DNA from: Altimarinus sp041659565
Lineage (GTDB): Bacteria > Patescibacteriota > Gracilibacteria > BD1-5 > UBA6164
DNA: 64,000 nucleotides
Assembly: GCA_041659565.1 (NCBI GenBank)
Contig: JBAZXZ010000002.1
Span: 124,001 to 188,000, forward strand
Direction: 5' to 3'
The position numbers and the translations under genes are program-made. The notes under the pieces were generated by a model, which saw nothing but the letters and a program-made list of their open reading frames with translations, had not been told where the DNA came from and did not search any database. Positions 1 to 11,428 of the stretch are shown here, piece by piece. The first letter of the stretch is position 1. The number at the start of each line of letters is the position of its first letter.

Positions 1-1364
1 TTAGCAACTCATCAGGTTGTAGTAGTCCAAGTAGTTCAATTTAGATAATACCATGTAGTTCAGTTATTTTTTGAAATTTGATAAGTTATTGTTCACCCGT
101 TTCAAGCTCAAAGAGTTTGACTAAAACTTAGTAAACTTTGAGACACTCAATAATTAAAAGATGTAACTGGTTGTAAATATGGACTTGTTGTATCATACAT
201 AAATCTAAGTATTTCAAGAGCATCACTAGTATAAGATGCTACATAGATTAAATCTCATATTTTAAAAAGTCAATCTGCTCAACTTAAAAGAGGATTTGCC
301 GCATTATGTAATATTTTTGTAACATATATAGGGGTAGTAGGATTTGATATATCAGCAACATTTATAGCATTTGAAGTATATCAAGCAATAAATAATCTGT
401 TATTATCTACATCTAAGTCTCTAGGTCAATTTATAGAATAACTTCATCAAGATATATTTGTAACTGCTACAGGAGCTGTAGGAGTTGATATATCTATAAC
501 TCTAACAGAATTATTTAAATATGCTGAAACATATACATAATTTCATGAGATTGCTATATCACGAGCTCAATTTAAATTTGTTGAATCACGAAGCTGAGTT
601 ACATAAGTAGGAGTTGTTGGAGTTGATATATTTATAACAGATAATGCATCTCTATTATAAGCTGAAACATATGCATAATTTCCAGATATTTTTATTTCAC
701 TAGCTCAATTCATATTTGTTGTTTGTCTGTATGTTCAAACTATACTTGGAGATGCAGGGTTTGTTACATCTACAACTTGAAGTGCATCATATGTAAAAAC
801 GGCCACATAAAGATAATTTCATACTTTTGTAATTCATCTAGCTCAAGCTAAAGTTGTAGCATTATAAACTTGTCCTGCTGCTGTTGGGGCTGCTGGATTT
901 GTTACATTGATTATTTGTACTGCATTTCAAGTATATGAAGTAACATAAAGATAATTTCCCTCTTTTACTATTCATGAAGCTCAAGCAAGTCTAATAGTTC
1001 ATCAATTATCAATAATAGATCAAACCAAAGTTGGTGCTGAAGGATTTGAAATATTTAAAATTGTTACTCTATTTCAAAGATAACTTGTCATATAAGCATA
1101 ACTTCATTCTACAACAACATCATAAGCTCAATTATAATTCGTAGCATTTGTTATTACTCATGCATGAACTAAAGTGTCTTGATTTAAAGTTGCCAAAGAT
1201 CCGGAAATTGAAAATGCTACAGAATTGGAATATGTATAATCTGTAGAATTAGTAAAATCCCAAGTACTAGATGATGCATAAACTCAAATAATAAAAAAAG
1301 TAAACAATAAAAATATTGCTTTTTTTATATGTTTTTTACTGAAATTTAAAATATTATCTGACAT
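1..1364 (-). CDS. LVIVD-repeat beta-propeller surface protein, 3' end cut by window
   Basis: Predicted secreted or membrane-anchored beta-propeller. An N-terminal hydrophobic segment follows a basic stretch (FSKKHIKKA, then about 15 hydrophobic residues ending in VYAS). After it come about seven repeats of roughly 45 residues with a YLYVTSY / VQIINVTNPAAPT pattern, which is typical of the LVIVD family. Near the window edge the repeats give way to a Gly/Thr-rich region (GTWYYLNGTTWTTTTGG) resembling other bacterial surface-protein linkers. The frame runs off the start of the window without a stop, so the C-terminus is missing. Many Gly codons are UGA. Its partner or ligand is unknown. Function is inferred from fold only. 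Confidence 0.85.
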
Positions 1365-1491
1365 ATTTTATTTTTATATTTTATTTATATTAGATAATAA
1401 TGATTTATATGATTTTTCAAAGAAAAATTATTTTTTTTATTTATATTTATTAGTTATTATATATAAAGTAAAAATAGAAAACAATTTAGTT

Positions 1492-1612
1492 TTACTTTTG
1501 AATCCAAAAGTAAGCAAAAGATTTAGGGGGTTTCGAAATTCAGAATTAGTGTTTTGTGCTTTCTGTAAGTAATCACTAGAATCTCACCCCCTAAGACCCC
1601 ATATTTCTAAAA
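1492..1612 (+). repeat. dispersed repeat family A, copy 1
   Basis: About 120 bp. It begins with the inverted repeat TTACTTTTG / CAAAAGTAA around a 4-nt loop, then AAAAGATTTAGGGGG, and ends CACCCCCTAAGACCCCAT. Close copies lie at 2206-2330, 13661-13792 (reverse) and 14742-14872. No open reading frame is shared by all copies. The gap 1365-1632 holds nothing else recognisable. Confidence 0.85.
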
Positions 1613-1632
1613 GTTTACAAATTTAGTAAAAA

Positions 1633-2139
1633 TTATTCCATCAAATTTTTAGGACTTAGAAAGAAACTAATATTTCCTTTATTACTTTTTATTCCCTCCC
1701 ATTTTTCTATATCAAAATCTAGAATTGCAACTCAAAGAGTTTCCATTCAAAGATTATCATTTCAAGATAAATATCTAACTAATCTAGTTACAAATGGATT
1801 ATGTCAAATTATAACAACAATTTCTTTATCATTATCAATTTTTGAAAATAAGTTTAAATAATAATCTAAATTTGTAGAATTATTATCATAAATTCCTTTA
1901 TCATAAACTATCTTTTCATTATCTGCATCAATTTCTTCCCGAATTCATTCCAATGTTTCACGAGTTCTTTTTGCACTACTACAAAGTATCAAATCAGTTT
2001 TAATATCAAGTTTTTTAAGTATTTTTCAAACAAATTTAGTTTCTTCTATTCATCTATCTGAAAGTGGTCTATCAAAATCTATCATATCAGTGTTTTTAAA
2101 TCATGATTTTGCATGACGGATGAGTATTAGTTTTTTCAT
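1633..2139 (-). CDS. SixA-like histidine phosphatase
   Basis: Cytoplasmic phosphatase of the histidine phosphatase superfamily, SixA-type, 168 residues (usual length about 160). The catalytic RHAKS motif lies at residues 8-12, the second conserved stretch LCSSAKRTRET near residue 55, and the second catalytic His in VVIIGHNPFVT near residue 108. The glycine of GHNP and the one after RHAKS are UGA codons, strong support for code 25. The start is the ATG directly before KKLILIRHAKS, the expected position. SixA proteins dephosphorylate phosphohistidine in relay proteins, but the substrate here is unknown. Repeat copies flank it on both sides and it is not obviously in an operon. Confidence 0.9.
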
Positions 2140-2205
2140 AAAATAATGATTAGAAGGTAAATTATAGTTTTTATTTAAAATAAAATTTGAAAGGATTCTT
2201 TTTGT

Positions 2206-2330
2206 CTTACTTTTGAATCCAAAAGTAGCAAAAGATTTAGGGGGCTTCGAAATTCAGAATTAAGTTTTTGTGCTTTCTGTAGGTAGTCACTAGAATCTCA
2301 CCCCCTAAGACCCCATACTTCTAAAAGTTT
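2206..2330 (+). repeat. dispersed repeat family A, copy 2
   Basis: Same orientation and near-identical sequence to the copy at 1492-1612, only about 600 bp away, so the two direct copies bracket the SixA-like gene. The inverted repeat TTACTTTTG...CAAAAGTA opens it and CACCCCCTAAGACCCCAT closes it. The rest of the gap 2140-2355 is plain A/T-rich sequence. Confidence 0.85.
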
Positions 2331-2355
2331 AGAGAATAAAGTAAAATGAAAAAAA

Positions 2356-3654
2356 CTATTTTCCTATTTTCTTAATAATCTCATTCTTCAACTCTTCTAA
2401 ACCAATCTTCTCATAACTACTCACAAAAATTGGCTTATATGTTTTAAATCTCTTTTTTAAATCCTTTAATTCTTTAACAGTCAATAAATCAATCTTATTA
2501 AATACATAAAGTTTAGTTTGAGTAGCTTTTATAGAATCAAGTATATCATCAACAACTTTCATCTTTTCTTCTATTTTTTTATCACTAGCATCAACTACAT
2601 GCAAAAGTAAATCTGATTCTATACTATCCTCAAGTGTTGAAGCAAATGCTTTTATAAGATCCGGTGGTAAATCTCTTATAAATCAAATAGTGTCATTTAG
2701 TAAAATTTCTGTTCATTTAGTATAACTATATTGTCATTCCGGACTTGATCCGGAATCTATAAACTCACCAGAACTTATAGAAATCTCTTTTGAATCATAA
2801 GTGTTTTTTAAACTTTCTACCTTACTAGAGATTCCCGAGTCTAGCTCGAGAATGACAGAATGTGGTATCCACAATTTCCCTACTGAAGTCCCCAGAGTTG
2901 CAAAAAGTTTATCTTCTGACAAAACTCACTTTCAGGTTAGTGTATTTAAAAGACTTGATTTTCAGGCATTTGTATATCCTACTATTCAAACTGTGAAAAA
3001 TCATTTTTTCTTTCTTCATTTTCTATGTTCTTCTCTTACATGAGCATATTTTTCTAATTCTTTTTTTATATTATCTTCCATACTTCTTAGATGTCTTTTC
3101 ATTATTTCGGTGTTTGTTTCTCACTTTCATCTTGCAAGTTTACTTCATCATCATTGTCTTGATAATTCCATTCCCATACCAAATAGACGAGGTCACATAT
3201 GTTTTATTGAAGCCAATTCTATTTGCAATCTACTTTCTGTTGTTTTTGCATTTTTTTCAAATATCTTAAGTATCAAATCTACCCTATCCCAAGCTTTGGC
3301 TCAGATAGCTCTTAGTTTTTCATTTACTTTATGGATTTGATGAGGTTTTAGAATATTTCAGAAAATAAGTAAATTTGCATTCTCAGTTTTCATTTCTTCT
3401 ATTATTTCATCAAGTTTTCAACTTCAGATATAAGTATTGTAGTCAGGAACTCCTCTTTTTTGAATATGTTTTATAATAACTAGTCAACCATAAGTTAAAA
3501 CTAGATTTTCTAGTTCTACTATTCTATCTTCCATATTTTCACGAGCACAACAAGTTGGTATGATATCGGCGATAAAAACTTTTAGTGTTTCCTTTCCATA
3601 TCATACCTTTTGTTGGATTTGTTCAAGTTCTCTATCTGATTTTATTCTTGGCAT
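2356..3654 (-). CDS. hflX: GTPase HflX with an in-frame repeat insertion
   Basis: Ribosome-associated GTPase of the HflX family, 432 residues, involved in rescue or splitting of stalled ribosomes. The N-terminal HflX domain (starting MPRIKSDRELEQIQQ) is followed by a coiled helical linker and the G domain. G1 is GYTNAGKSS near residue 225, G2 is in LFATL, G3 is DTIGF, and G4 is NKID near residue 385. Between LFATL and DTIGF the family normally has about 15-20 residues; here there are over 60, and the extra part is encoded by a palindromic element at 2732-2857. The frame is kept. UGA codons fill conserved glycines. Whether the enlarged switch region allows normal GTPase cycling is unknown. Confidence 0.93.
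2732..2857. mobile_element. palindromic element inserted in hflX
   Basis: 126 bp bounded by TGTCATTC at the left and its reverse complement GAATGACA at the right, with imperfect inverted ends of about 29 bp (TGTCATTCCGGACTTG... and ...CTCGAGAATGACA). The left end is the same as the intergenic copies at 14672 and 18811. 126 is a multiple of three, so hflX stays open, and the element encodes about 42 residues. No clear target-site duplication was seen. It resembles Rickettsia palindromic elements in behaviour, not in sequence. Confidence 0.75.
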
Positions 3655-3729
3655 GTTTTATAAAAATTATAATTTATAAATCTATGATAATTATTTTTAA
3701 GATTTTTCAACTTATATTTTTTATCTTTT

Positions 3730-4758
3730 TTACAAGTACTTTTTCAAAATACTATGTTTGTATCAAACTCCTAAAATAAAAGGGAAAAAGTTATTTACAA
3801 TGTAGATAATTGGAATAAGTAAAATTACTGTGATAATAAATTGAGTAAATCAAAATAAATATGGTACTTCAAAATTAATTAATGATAAAAAATGTTTTTC
3901 AAGTGGTATTTTTATCCACTCAAATCATAATATAATTATAGAATTTTTTCAGAAAAAAGATAAAATACTGTTTTCTCAGATAAGTTTTGAAATAATTAAG
4001 AAAGTAATAAATCAAAGCAAAGAATTACTTAAAAATAGAAAATAATTTCAATAATTATTAATTGAAATATTTGTATGATTTAAAAAAGGTAAATGAACCA
4101 GCAAAATTAAGATAATTAATCCTAAGTACCTAAAATCAACTTTTTCTGCAAAGTTTTTTATTTTTTTCTTAAATATATTTCAAAAAGTATAGAAAAGAAG
4201 CATCATAAAAGATATTTCTATTCCCCATGGAAGTCTAAAAATAGTAATTTTACTTTCAAAATAAACAATTAGAGATAGTAAAAAAACAATTATTATTTTT
4301 ACGATTTTTGATTTTACCATTTTATTTAAAACAAAATAATAAATACTAGTAAAAAATAAAGCAGTCAAAAACCAAGTTGATATATTTCAAATATTGAATC
4401 ATCAAGTATTATTAAAAATCCCTCAATTATCACCTAGATAATCCCCATATAATACTCAAACTGAAAAATCTGTTATTCTAGTCCCGCTAAACTCTCAAAA
4501 AAATTTATTTATAGCAAAATGAATTATATTGAAAGCAAAAAAAGGTATTACAAGCCTAAAAAATTTACTTTTTATAAATTTTGTGAAATTATTGTATTTT
4601 TCTTCATTAAACAGAAATCAAGATAAAATAAAAAATAAAGCTACATGAAAAGAAAAAAGATATCTTGTAAGTAAATTATCGTGTGGAAAACTACAGTGCC
4701 CCAAAATAATAAGCAGTATTCCAATTCATTTTAGATTATCAACCCGAGAAATTCTCAT
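3730..4758 (-). CDS. membrane acyltransferase 3 family (O-acetyltransferase-like)
   Basis: Integral membrane acyltransferase of 342 residues with roughly ten hydrophobic helices. The N-terminus RVDNLKGIGILLIILGH carries the conserved N-terminal His of the acyltransferase 3/fucose-O-acetylase fold, followed by FHVALFFILSGFLF, also typical. Such enzymes acetylate sugars of surface polysaccharides. The actual acceptor is unknown. The stop TAA is 75 bp upstream of hflX on the same strand, and the downstream end of the methyltransferase gene ends two bases before this ATG, so the genes from 7150 down to here are probably one transcript. UGA glycines occur throughout. Confidence 0.8.
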
Positions 4759-4760
4759 AA

Positions 4761-5399
4761 TTATAATTTTTTAGCAAATAAATCTATAAAATAAGTATCA
4801 AATTCTGTAAAATCCCATTTTATATGTTTTCTTTTTATTTCATTTAATTTAATAATTTCAAAATCTAAAAACAATGATTTCATATAATCCACATCAAAAA
4901 AGTGTTTTAATTCTTCTCAATTTTCATAATAATTATCTTCTAGTTTAACTCATTTTCAAAAATCTATATCATTTGTTGATTTAACTCTCATAAACACATA
5001 TCATCATTTTTTTAGAGATTTTTTCAATTTCTCAATAATCTCTTTTGTTTCTTTATGCGAAAAATAATGTAGAGAATTACAAGCATAAATATAATCGTAT
5101 TTTTCTATTCAAAAATCATAAGTTTTTATTTCTCATAAAATAGTTTTTACTTTTAATCATTTTTCACTGGCAAAATTTTCCAATTTTTCTAATGCAATAG
5201 TAGAAAAATCAAAAGATTCAACTTCAAATCAAGATGAAGCAAAAAATAAACTATCTCTTCAAGTTCAAGATCATAAATCCAATAAATTTCATCTTTTTTC
5301 TCATAAAAATTCAAAAATATCTCGAGCAATATCACTTTCTTTTAGAAAAAGTGCTATTTTCCATTTATTATCCCAATAATTACTTAGTTTTTTAAACAT
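4761..5399 (-). CDS. class I SAM-dependent methyltransferase
   Basis: 212-residue methyltransferase. Motif I (LDLGSGTGRDSLFFASSGF) lies near residues 38-56, with an acidic strand-2 end (VESFDFS) and the post-motif EKYDYIYACNSLHYF, the typical Rossmann-like SAM-binding order. Three of the glycines in motif I are UGA codons. Substrate is unknown. The ATG lies inside the end of the upstream NUDIX gene (8 bp overlap), and its own stop lies two bases before the acyltransferase start, showing tight coupling. Confidence 0.85.
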
Positions 5400-5934
5400 A
5401 TCATTTTAGTTTAGCCAAAGTATAACAAGTTATTGTGAGTGGACAATTTATCAATCCAGATTTGATTTTTTCTTCAAATTCGTCTGTACTACATTTAAAA
5501 ACTTCTATAGATTCTCAGCTGTCTAATTCTTGTTTAGATCAAAGATATACATCTAGAGCTAAAAAATATTTTACTAAATTTTGATCATAGTTTGCTACAA
5601 TAGTTTCTCATAAATAAGTAATTTCTCATCATATATATCAAGTTTCTTCTTCAAGTTCTTTTTTAGCATTTTCTTCAATATCTAAATCCAATTCTTGTTT
5701 CCCAACTGGAAAACTATATAAATAATCCTCTATTCCAAATCTATATTCTTTGATATAAATCACCTCATTATCTCTTGTTATAGGAAAAATCATTGTTCAA
5801 TAATTTGTTCAAATATGCGAAGAAATAAAATAACTATCGATAATTCAATTTCCATCATCAAAGTCTTTTGAAATGATTTTTCTGAATCAATTATCAATAA
5901 TTAGTTCTTCTTTTATTTTTTTATATTTTGTCAT
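5392..5934 (-). CDS. NUDIX hydrolase, ADP-ribose pyrophosphatase-like
   Basis: 180-residue NUDIX protein that would hydrolyse a nucleoside diphosphate-linked compound, most like ADP-sugar pyrophosphatases. The NUDIX box reads GKQELDLDIEENAKKELEEE followed by TG. The metal-binding REUXEE core is kept as KELEEE, but the usual upstream Glu is Leu and the Arg is Lys, so the box is slightly degenerate. Preceding strands (MIFPITRDNEVIYIKEYR) fit the fold. The stop TAA lies inside the methyltransferase gene because the earlier TGA is read as glycine. Confidence 0.85.
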
Positions 5935-5953
5935 AATTTTTGTATAAAGATTA

Positions 5954-7150
5954 TTAAACTTTAGTTTTCTTTTCTTTTATTAAAAACAAATACACTGTCA
6001 TTAAAAGTATAAACAAAGTTATTCACAAAACCATAAATCATAATTTGTAAGATTTATTCATCACAAATCCTATTATTGTAATCATAATAATTTGTATTAT
6101 TCAAGATATTTGTCATTTTATGGAAAGAATTGTTGATTTATACTTTTTTCAAGGTATTAAATTTATTATGTGATCGGTGTATATTTCATTTCTCCCCCGG
6201 TTGTATCATACAACAAGTGAAAATATTATTCATACAACATAAGGATTATTTATGTAAGAAGCACTTATATAATAAAAACTGAAAATAAAAATCTCTAATA
6301 ACATAAGTTTCTTGAAAGGTAGAAAATCTTCAATTTTATGAGCATATTTTCAAACAATAAACCAAACAAATCTAGATAATCCCATAACAAATCATATATA
6401 AATTATAGGATACCCTAAACTTGTTAAATATGGGGTTCTAAAAGAATTATCAGTCGTTAAAAATGCTGCAATTATTGCAGAAAAAAATATAATTGAAAAC
6501 AAGCCCGATCATTTTGACTCATTTATTGTTTTTTTGATATTTGAATATGAAATTAATTCATGTTTTAAAGAATCTCATCTTGCTGGAAACAAAGAAATCG
6601 CAACGAGTAATCAAATAATATCAATTCAAAGAGCTATTTTAAAAGGAAAATTTAGACTGATTTTTGTAAAAAATGGAAGAGCAATTATAAAGAATATACT
6701 TAAAAATGAAACCCGTCACTTTATTGAAGAAGAAATTCTTTTAAAATCACCTTCTCTATTTAAATTAGTTAGTGTATCATGCAAAAATGCCGATGTATTT
6801 CAAGTAGAAAATGCATCTGCTCATAAAGACATAAAAACCGCTCAAACTAAAAAATACCAAAAATTATCTCAAATAACATACATATAACTTGAAATAAGTA
6901 TAAGTATTTTTGAAATTATTATAGTAGTTTTATTTCCTAGTCTATCTCAAATAATTCAAGCTGGAATTTGAAAAACTAAAGATAAAGCATATCAAGCTGC
7001 TGTATAAAATCCTATTTCTTGTGCTTTTGTATTTGGTAATGACAGATAATATATACTTAACATTGGAATAAAATTCCTTCTACCTGTAAAAAGAATAATA
7101 AAATGTTTCCAAATATTTGACTTTAATCACATTAATTTTTCTAAAAACAT
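5954..7150 (-). CDS. MFS transporter
   Basis: 398-residue polytopic protein with about twelve hydrophobic helices. The start MFLEKLMGLKSNIWKHF leads into TM1, and the loop after TM2 contains AGIIGDRLGNK, a good match to the major facilitator motif A (GxxxDRxGRR). A long cytoplasmic loop follows helix 6. The substrate cannot be predicted. It lies 20 bp upstream of the NUDIX gene and is probably the first gene of that transcript. The standard code would split it in several pieces at UGA. Confidence 0.85.
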
Positions 7151-7229
7151 AATTTCCTAAATACTTTTAATATTAAAACTCTTAAATATTATAGATTTTT
7201 CACACTATAATACAAATTTATCTATTTCT

Positions 7230-7406
7230 TTATCTTGTAAGATATATATATATTCATCCCATTTGTGAAGATAAAATATCTTTTGCTTTAAAATATTGAA
7301 GCTTATTTTTTAAAACTTTTGTATTTGGTATAGAAAAATTTATTTTTAAATCATCGAAATAAAAAACTATTTTTTTATTTTTATAGAGTTTTAATATTTC
7401 TTTCAT
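7230..7406 (-). CDS. small hypothetical protein, 58 residues
   Basis: Possible short gene, MKEILKLYKNKKIVFYFDD at the N-terminus and GGIYIYLTR at the C-terminus, rich in Lys and Ile. It has one UGA read as glycine. No family is recognised. Support is limited to an intact frame on the same strand as its neighbours and a gap (7151-7467) that otherwise holds nothing. Confidence 0.35.
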
Positions 7407-7467
7407 ATACTGTAAGTAATGTAATTATATTACCTATAGTATATAGAAAAATGTGAAAATGTAAGGT

Positions 7468-8202
7468 TTAGTTAGTTTTTTTATTTTTTAATATATATTT
7501 TATTGGATTCTGACTTCATTTAGAAAAATATTCTGATACATCTTTATGTATATATTTTTTTCTAATTTCATCTTTAGCTATCACTCAATTAAATTTATAT
7601 CTATTATATCAATTAAGTTTTTTTGAAAATTCCCAATTATTTATTTCATAAACCTCTCTAACAATTCATTTAAAAACAGATAATACATATTTAATTCATT
7701 CAGCTCTACTTAAATTTAATCTCCAAGACTTTCTAGTAGCTTCATATAATTCAAATTCAGTTATTCAAAAATAATATAGATTATTAATATTAATTGCTAT
7801 TAAATCATCTTCTATAATTATTTTTTTAGATTCATAATTTATAAAAATCTCATTTATATCCATTAATCATCTATCATGAGAATAATGTCATAAAACAATA
7901 TTAGTCAAATTATTGATTCAATAAAAATCTATTAAAGCTGATTCCACTTCTAAAGCCTCTTTTTCGGTTAATCAATGTCTAATAATTTTATGATTCGGAA
8001 TTAATCATTCGGATAATATATTATTAATTATCTTTATTTTATTATTTTCTTTATCTCACATTATTGCTCATTTCAAGTGACTGAAAACTCTATTTCATTT
8101 TCATTTTCAAATATAAAAAATTTTATTATCTCTTGAGTCTTCAAGAAAATAAACATAATAATCTAATTTTTCAATTGTTGATTGAGAAAATTTATTCTTC
8201 AT
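7468..8202 (-). CDS. GIY-YIG nuclease-domain protein
   Basis: 244 residues. The N-terminal 100 residues carry YYVYFLEDSRDNKIFYIGKG, then KGNRVFSHLKGA, matching the LEM-3-like GIY-YIG domain (YVY...FYIGKGKGNR), with the downstream Arg and the Glu of VESALIDFYG in the places expected for the active site. The C-terminal half (KSGRLNLSRAEGIKYVLSVF) is a second domain of unknown role. Function as an endonuclease is inferred from the family. A 65-residue gene starts just upstream on the same strand. Confidence 0.8.
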
Positions 8203-8236
8203 ATTTTTCAATTATTTTATAAAAAATATAATACCT

Positions 8237-8434
8237 CTATTCATATGACTTTACAAAATTTTTTATAAAAGAATCTGGAAGTCACTTCTTTTTCATATTA
8301 GAAGCTATTTCATATTCATTTTCTATACCTGAATCTTGATAATTATTGTTTACAAAATCTTGAACAAATGAGGAAAAATCACTATATTCCGTATTTGAAA
8401 GTTTTATATCTTTTTTAAAAGTTATTGTTGTCAT
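8237..8434 (-). CDS. small hypothetical protein, 65 residues
   Basis: Short acidic protein, MTTITFKKDIKLSNTEYSDF at the N-terminus, IKNFVKSYE at the C-terminus. One UGA is read as glycine. The length and the beta-strand-then-helix pattern recall AbrB/RelB-type antitoxins or DNA-binding partners, but no family match can be claimed. It sits 34 bp upstream of the GIY-YIG gene on the same strand and probably shares its transcript. Confidence 0.5.
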
Positions 8435-8574
8435 ATTGATTTAAATTAAATATATTCTTTGTAATTATAATTAGAATTTTAAAAAATCAAAATCATATTT
8501 TTTCCAATTTTCCTTTTACTTTTAGCAATAAACAAATATATTTTATAAGCCTAATTATTAATAAAAACAAAACT

Positions 8575-10629
8575 ATGCTAGAAACTCCAAATTATGTAGA
8601 AATTGTATCAACTGTACTGAATCTAAAACAATTCCAAACTAGTACTGTACTTGAACTTGTGGCAGAATGAGCAACTGTGCCTTTTATCTCTCGTTATAGA
8701 AAAGAGGTAACTTGAAACTTGGATGAAAATGATATAAGAGCCATTATAGAGCTAAAAAATAAACAAGAAAATCTATATAATGCAAAAGTGACTGCCATTA
8801 AGTGAATAGAAGAACTTGGTAAAATGACTCCAGAGCTTATGGATAATCTAGTAAATGCAAAAACTCTAAAAGAAGTAGAAGAACTTTATAAACCATATAA
8901 ATCAAAGAAGAAAACAAAAGCAATGATAGCTTTGGAAAAATGATTTTGAGTAGTAGCTGAAAGTATAAAACAAAATCAAATAATAATTCCAGAAGAGCTT
9001 TTAAAGGATTATCCAAAAGAAGAAATCATTGATTGAGCCATAGAAATAGTCGGAGCAGAAGTAAATGCAAACTCAAATCTGAGACATACTTTGATAGAAA
9101 CATTAAATGAAGCTTGAGTAATTCTATCAAATAAAAAGTGAGAAAAAGCACTAGAAAAATTAAATGAAAAAGATAGAGACCAAATTTCTAAATTTGATAT
9201 ATATGCCGAATTTGCGATAAAAATAAATCTAGTTAAACCTTATCAAATTTTGGCTTTAAATAGATGAGAAAACTTATGAATTTTGACAGTAAAAATAGAA
9301 AAAGATGAGATGATTTTTGATTATTTGGAAAGTGAATATGCAAAAATTCTTTGACTCAGTAGCTTTATTTCTGAACTTAAAGAAGCATTTAAAAGATGAT
9401 ATGAAAATTTGTTTTCTTCTGTTGAAAATGAACTTAGAAGTGAGTTAAATGAACTATGAGAAGATGATTCTATAAAAGTATTTCAAACAAATCTAGAAGC
9501 TCTACTTATGACAAAACCTGAAAAAGTAAATTCTATGCTTTCTGTTGATCCTGGTTTTAAAGTTGGTTGTAAAATCTGTGTTTTAGATAATTTATGAAAT
9601 CCAGTATTTTTTGACAAAATATATTTGCATGATTTGGAATGAGCTAAAAAGAAACTAAATGAAGTAATTAAAAAATATAAAATAGAAGTTGTAGTAATCG
9701 GAAACGGTACTTGATCAAAAGAAGTTTCGGCTTTGATTTCTGAATTATTTGGTTGAGATATATTTATCGTAAATGAGTCTGGAGCATCAGTTTACAGTGT
9801 ATCAAAAGTTGCAGAAGAAGAATTCCCAAAGCTTGATAGTCTAGACAGATGAACTATTTCTATCGGAAGGAGGTTTATAGATCCACTATCTGAACTTGTA
9901 AAAATCCCTGTTTGAAGTATCTGAGTTGGTATGTATCAACACGATATGCCCGAAAAAAAACTAGAGCAAAAACTAGGATATGTTGTAGAGAGTGCTGTAA
10001 ATGAAGTATGAGTAAATGTAAATACTATTTCTATTTATGTACTTAATCATATCTCTTGAATAGATAAAAGACAAGCAAAAAAAATCTATGATAAAAGACC
10101 TTATAAATCAAGAGTAGAGATAAAAAAAGTATTATCAGACAAAGCTTATGAACAAGCAATCTGATTTTTGAGAGTCCCTGAAAGTAAAGAAGAATTAGAT
10201 AATACAGATATCCATCCAGATCAATATGCCTTAGCTAGATATATAATATGAAATAATAAAATAAAAGTTGATGACCAAATGAAAAAACTTTATCCAGATG
10301 TAACTTCAGATACTATTTCTTTTATACTGTCTTCTTACAATAATTTATGAAAAGAGAAAAGAGTAAATAGTACTCATTCAAAAGCTAGAAATACAACTGT
10401 AGAAATATCTGAATGAGATGTGATAGAATGAATAATCAGAAATGTAGTTGCATTCTGAGCTTTTGTTGATATCGGAACAAAAAATGATTGATTAGTTCAC
10501 ATTTCTCAATTAAGCGATACTTTCGTAAAAAATCCTATGGATATCGTGAAAGTCTGAGACAGAGTCAAAGTTAGAGTTACAAAAATTGATGAAAAGTGAA
10601 AAATTCAGTTAAGTATGAAAGATTTTTAG
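8575..10629 (+). CDS. tex: Tex transcription accessory / S1 RNA-binding protein
   Basis: 684-residue Tex protein, shorter than the roughly 730-780 residues of many homologues. Order: N-terminal HTH-like region (EGATVPFISRYRKEVTGNL), YqgF-like RNase H fold (MLSVDPGFKVGCKICVLD and VVVIGNGTGSKE), helix-hairpin-helix (VNEVGVNVNTISIYVLNHIS), and C-terminal S1 domain (EGDVIEGIIRNVVAFGAFVD). Many of these glycines are UGA. Tex binds nucleic acid and affects transcription; the precise role is not resolved. The start follows an A-rich leader without a Shine-Dalgarno sequence. A strong GC-rich terminator follows. Confidence 0.95.
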
Positions 10630-10648
10630 AAAGAAATACTGACTCTAA

Positions 10649-10684
10649 AACCCCGGGGTTATTTTTCATCCCCGGGGTTATTTT
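10649..10684. terminator. bidirectional terminator between tex and engB
   Basis: Perfect 10-bp stem AACCCCGGGG / CCCCGGGGTT with an 11-nt loop and T-rich tails on both sides, between convergent genes. The GC-rich stem is striking in this background. Confidence 0.9.
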
Positions 10685-10695
10685 AATATTATTTT

Positions 10696-11280
10696 TTACC
10701 CTATAACTTTTTCAAATAACAAATTCTTTATTTCTTTTATTCAAATCATACTTTTTGCTGAAAGTAAATTTATAGGTTGTCAGAAAAAGGCTTCTTGAGA
10801 TAAGAAATTAACTTTTTTGATGTCATTATTATTTAGTTTATCTATTTTTGTTACAACGATAGTTACATCCATTTCTAAATCAAGTAAGTGTCTATACATT
10901 TCTATATCACTTTCTTGAGGACCTAATTTACTATCAATCAAAATTACTGCTGATTTTATATAATCGTGTCTTTCTTCTATATACCAATTTATAAGATTAT
11001 CTAAATCTTGTTTTTTTTCTTTTCACATCTTGGCAAAACCATATCATGGTAAATCTGTAAAATAATATTTATTGTTAAGTAAAAATAAATTTGCAGTTCT
11101 AGTTTTACCTGGCATTGAACTTGTTTTTACTAAATCTTTTTTTTCAAATATTGCATTCATAAGGCTTGATTTACCTACATTTGACCTTCCCAAGAATATT
11201 ATTTCATGTTTTTCATCAAAAAAAACTTCCTTGCTATTTATATCTACTGATTTCACAAATTTAACTTCTTTGAGTTTCAT
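10696..11280 (-). CDS. engB: ribosome biogenesis GTPase EngB/YsxC
   Basis: 194-residue GTPase of the EngB family needed for large-subunit assembly. G1 GRSNVGKSS near residues 31-39, G2 in PGKTRTANLF, G3 DLPGYGFAK with UGA for one Gly, G4 TKIDKL near residue 150, G5 LLSAKS. The length equals that of the family. The start MKLKEVKFVKS is the usual N-terminus just ahead of G1. It converges on tex. Confidence 0.95.
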
Positions 11281-11335
11281 AAAAATTATTATATTATATT
11301 ATTAGAGTTTTAAAACCTTGGACTATTATATTTTT

Positions 11336-11364
11336 TTGCATTTAAAAACAATATACGGTATAAT
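11336..11364 (+). promoter_or_regulatory. promoter upstream of the 11429 gene
   Basis: TTGCAT and TATAAT separated by 17 bp, a good sigma70-type match. The predicted start lies about 58 bp before the ATG at 11429. Confidence 0.65.
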
Positions 11365-11428
11365 ACCAATAGATTAGAAAATTGCAAATTAAAAGACTCT
11401 TTAGAACCTCTTAACCACATAATATCCC

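Noticed and set aside
2734..2922. Separate small gene on the minus strand
   Set aside because: It is part of hflX in the same frame; the break is only due to UGA codons.
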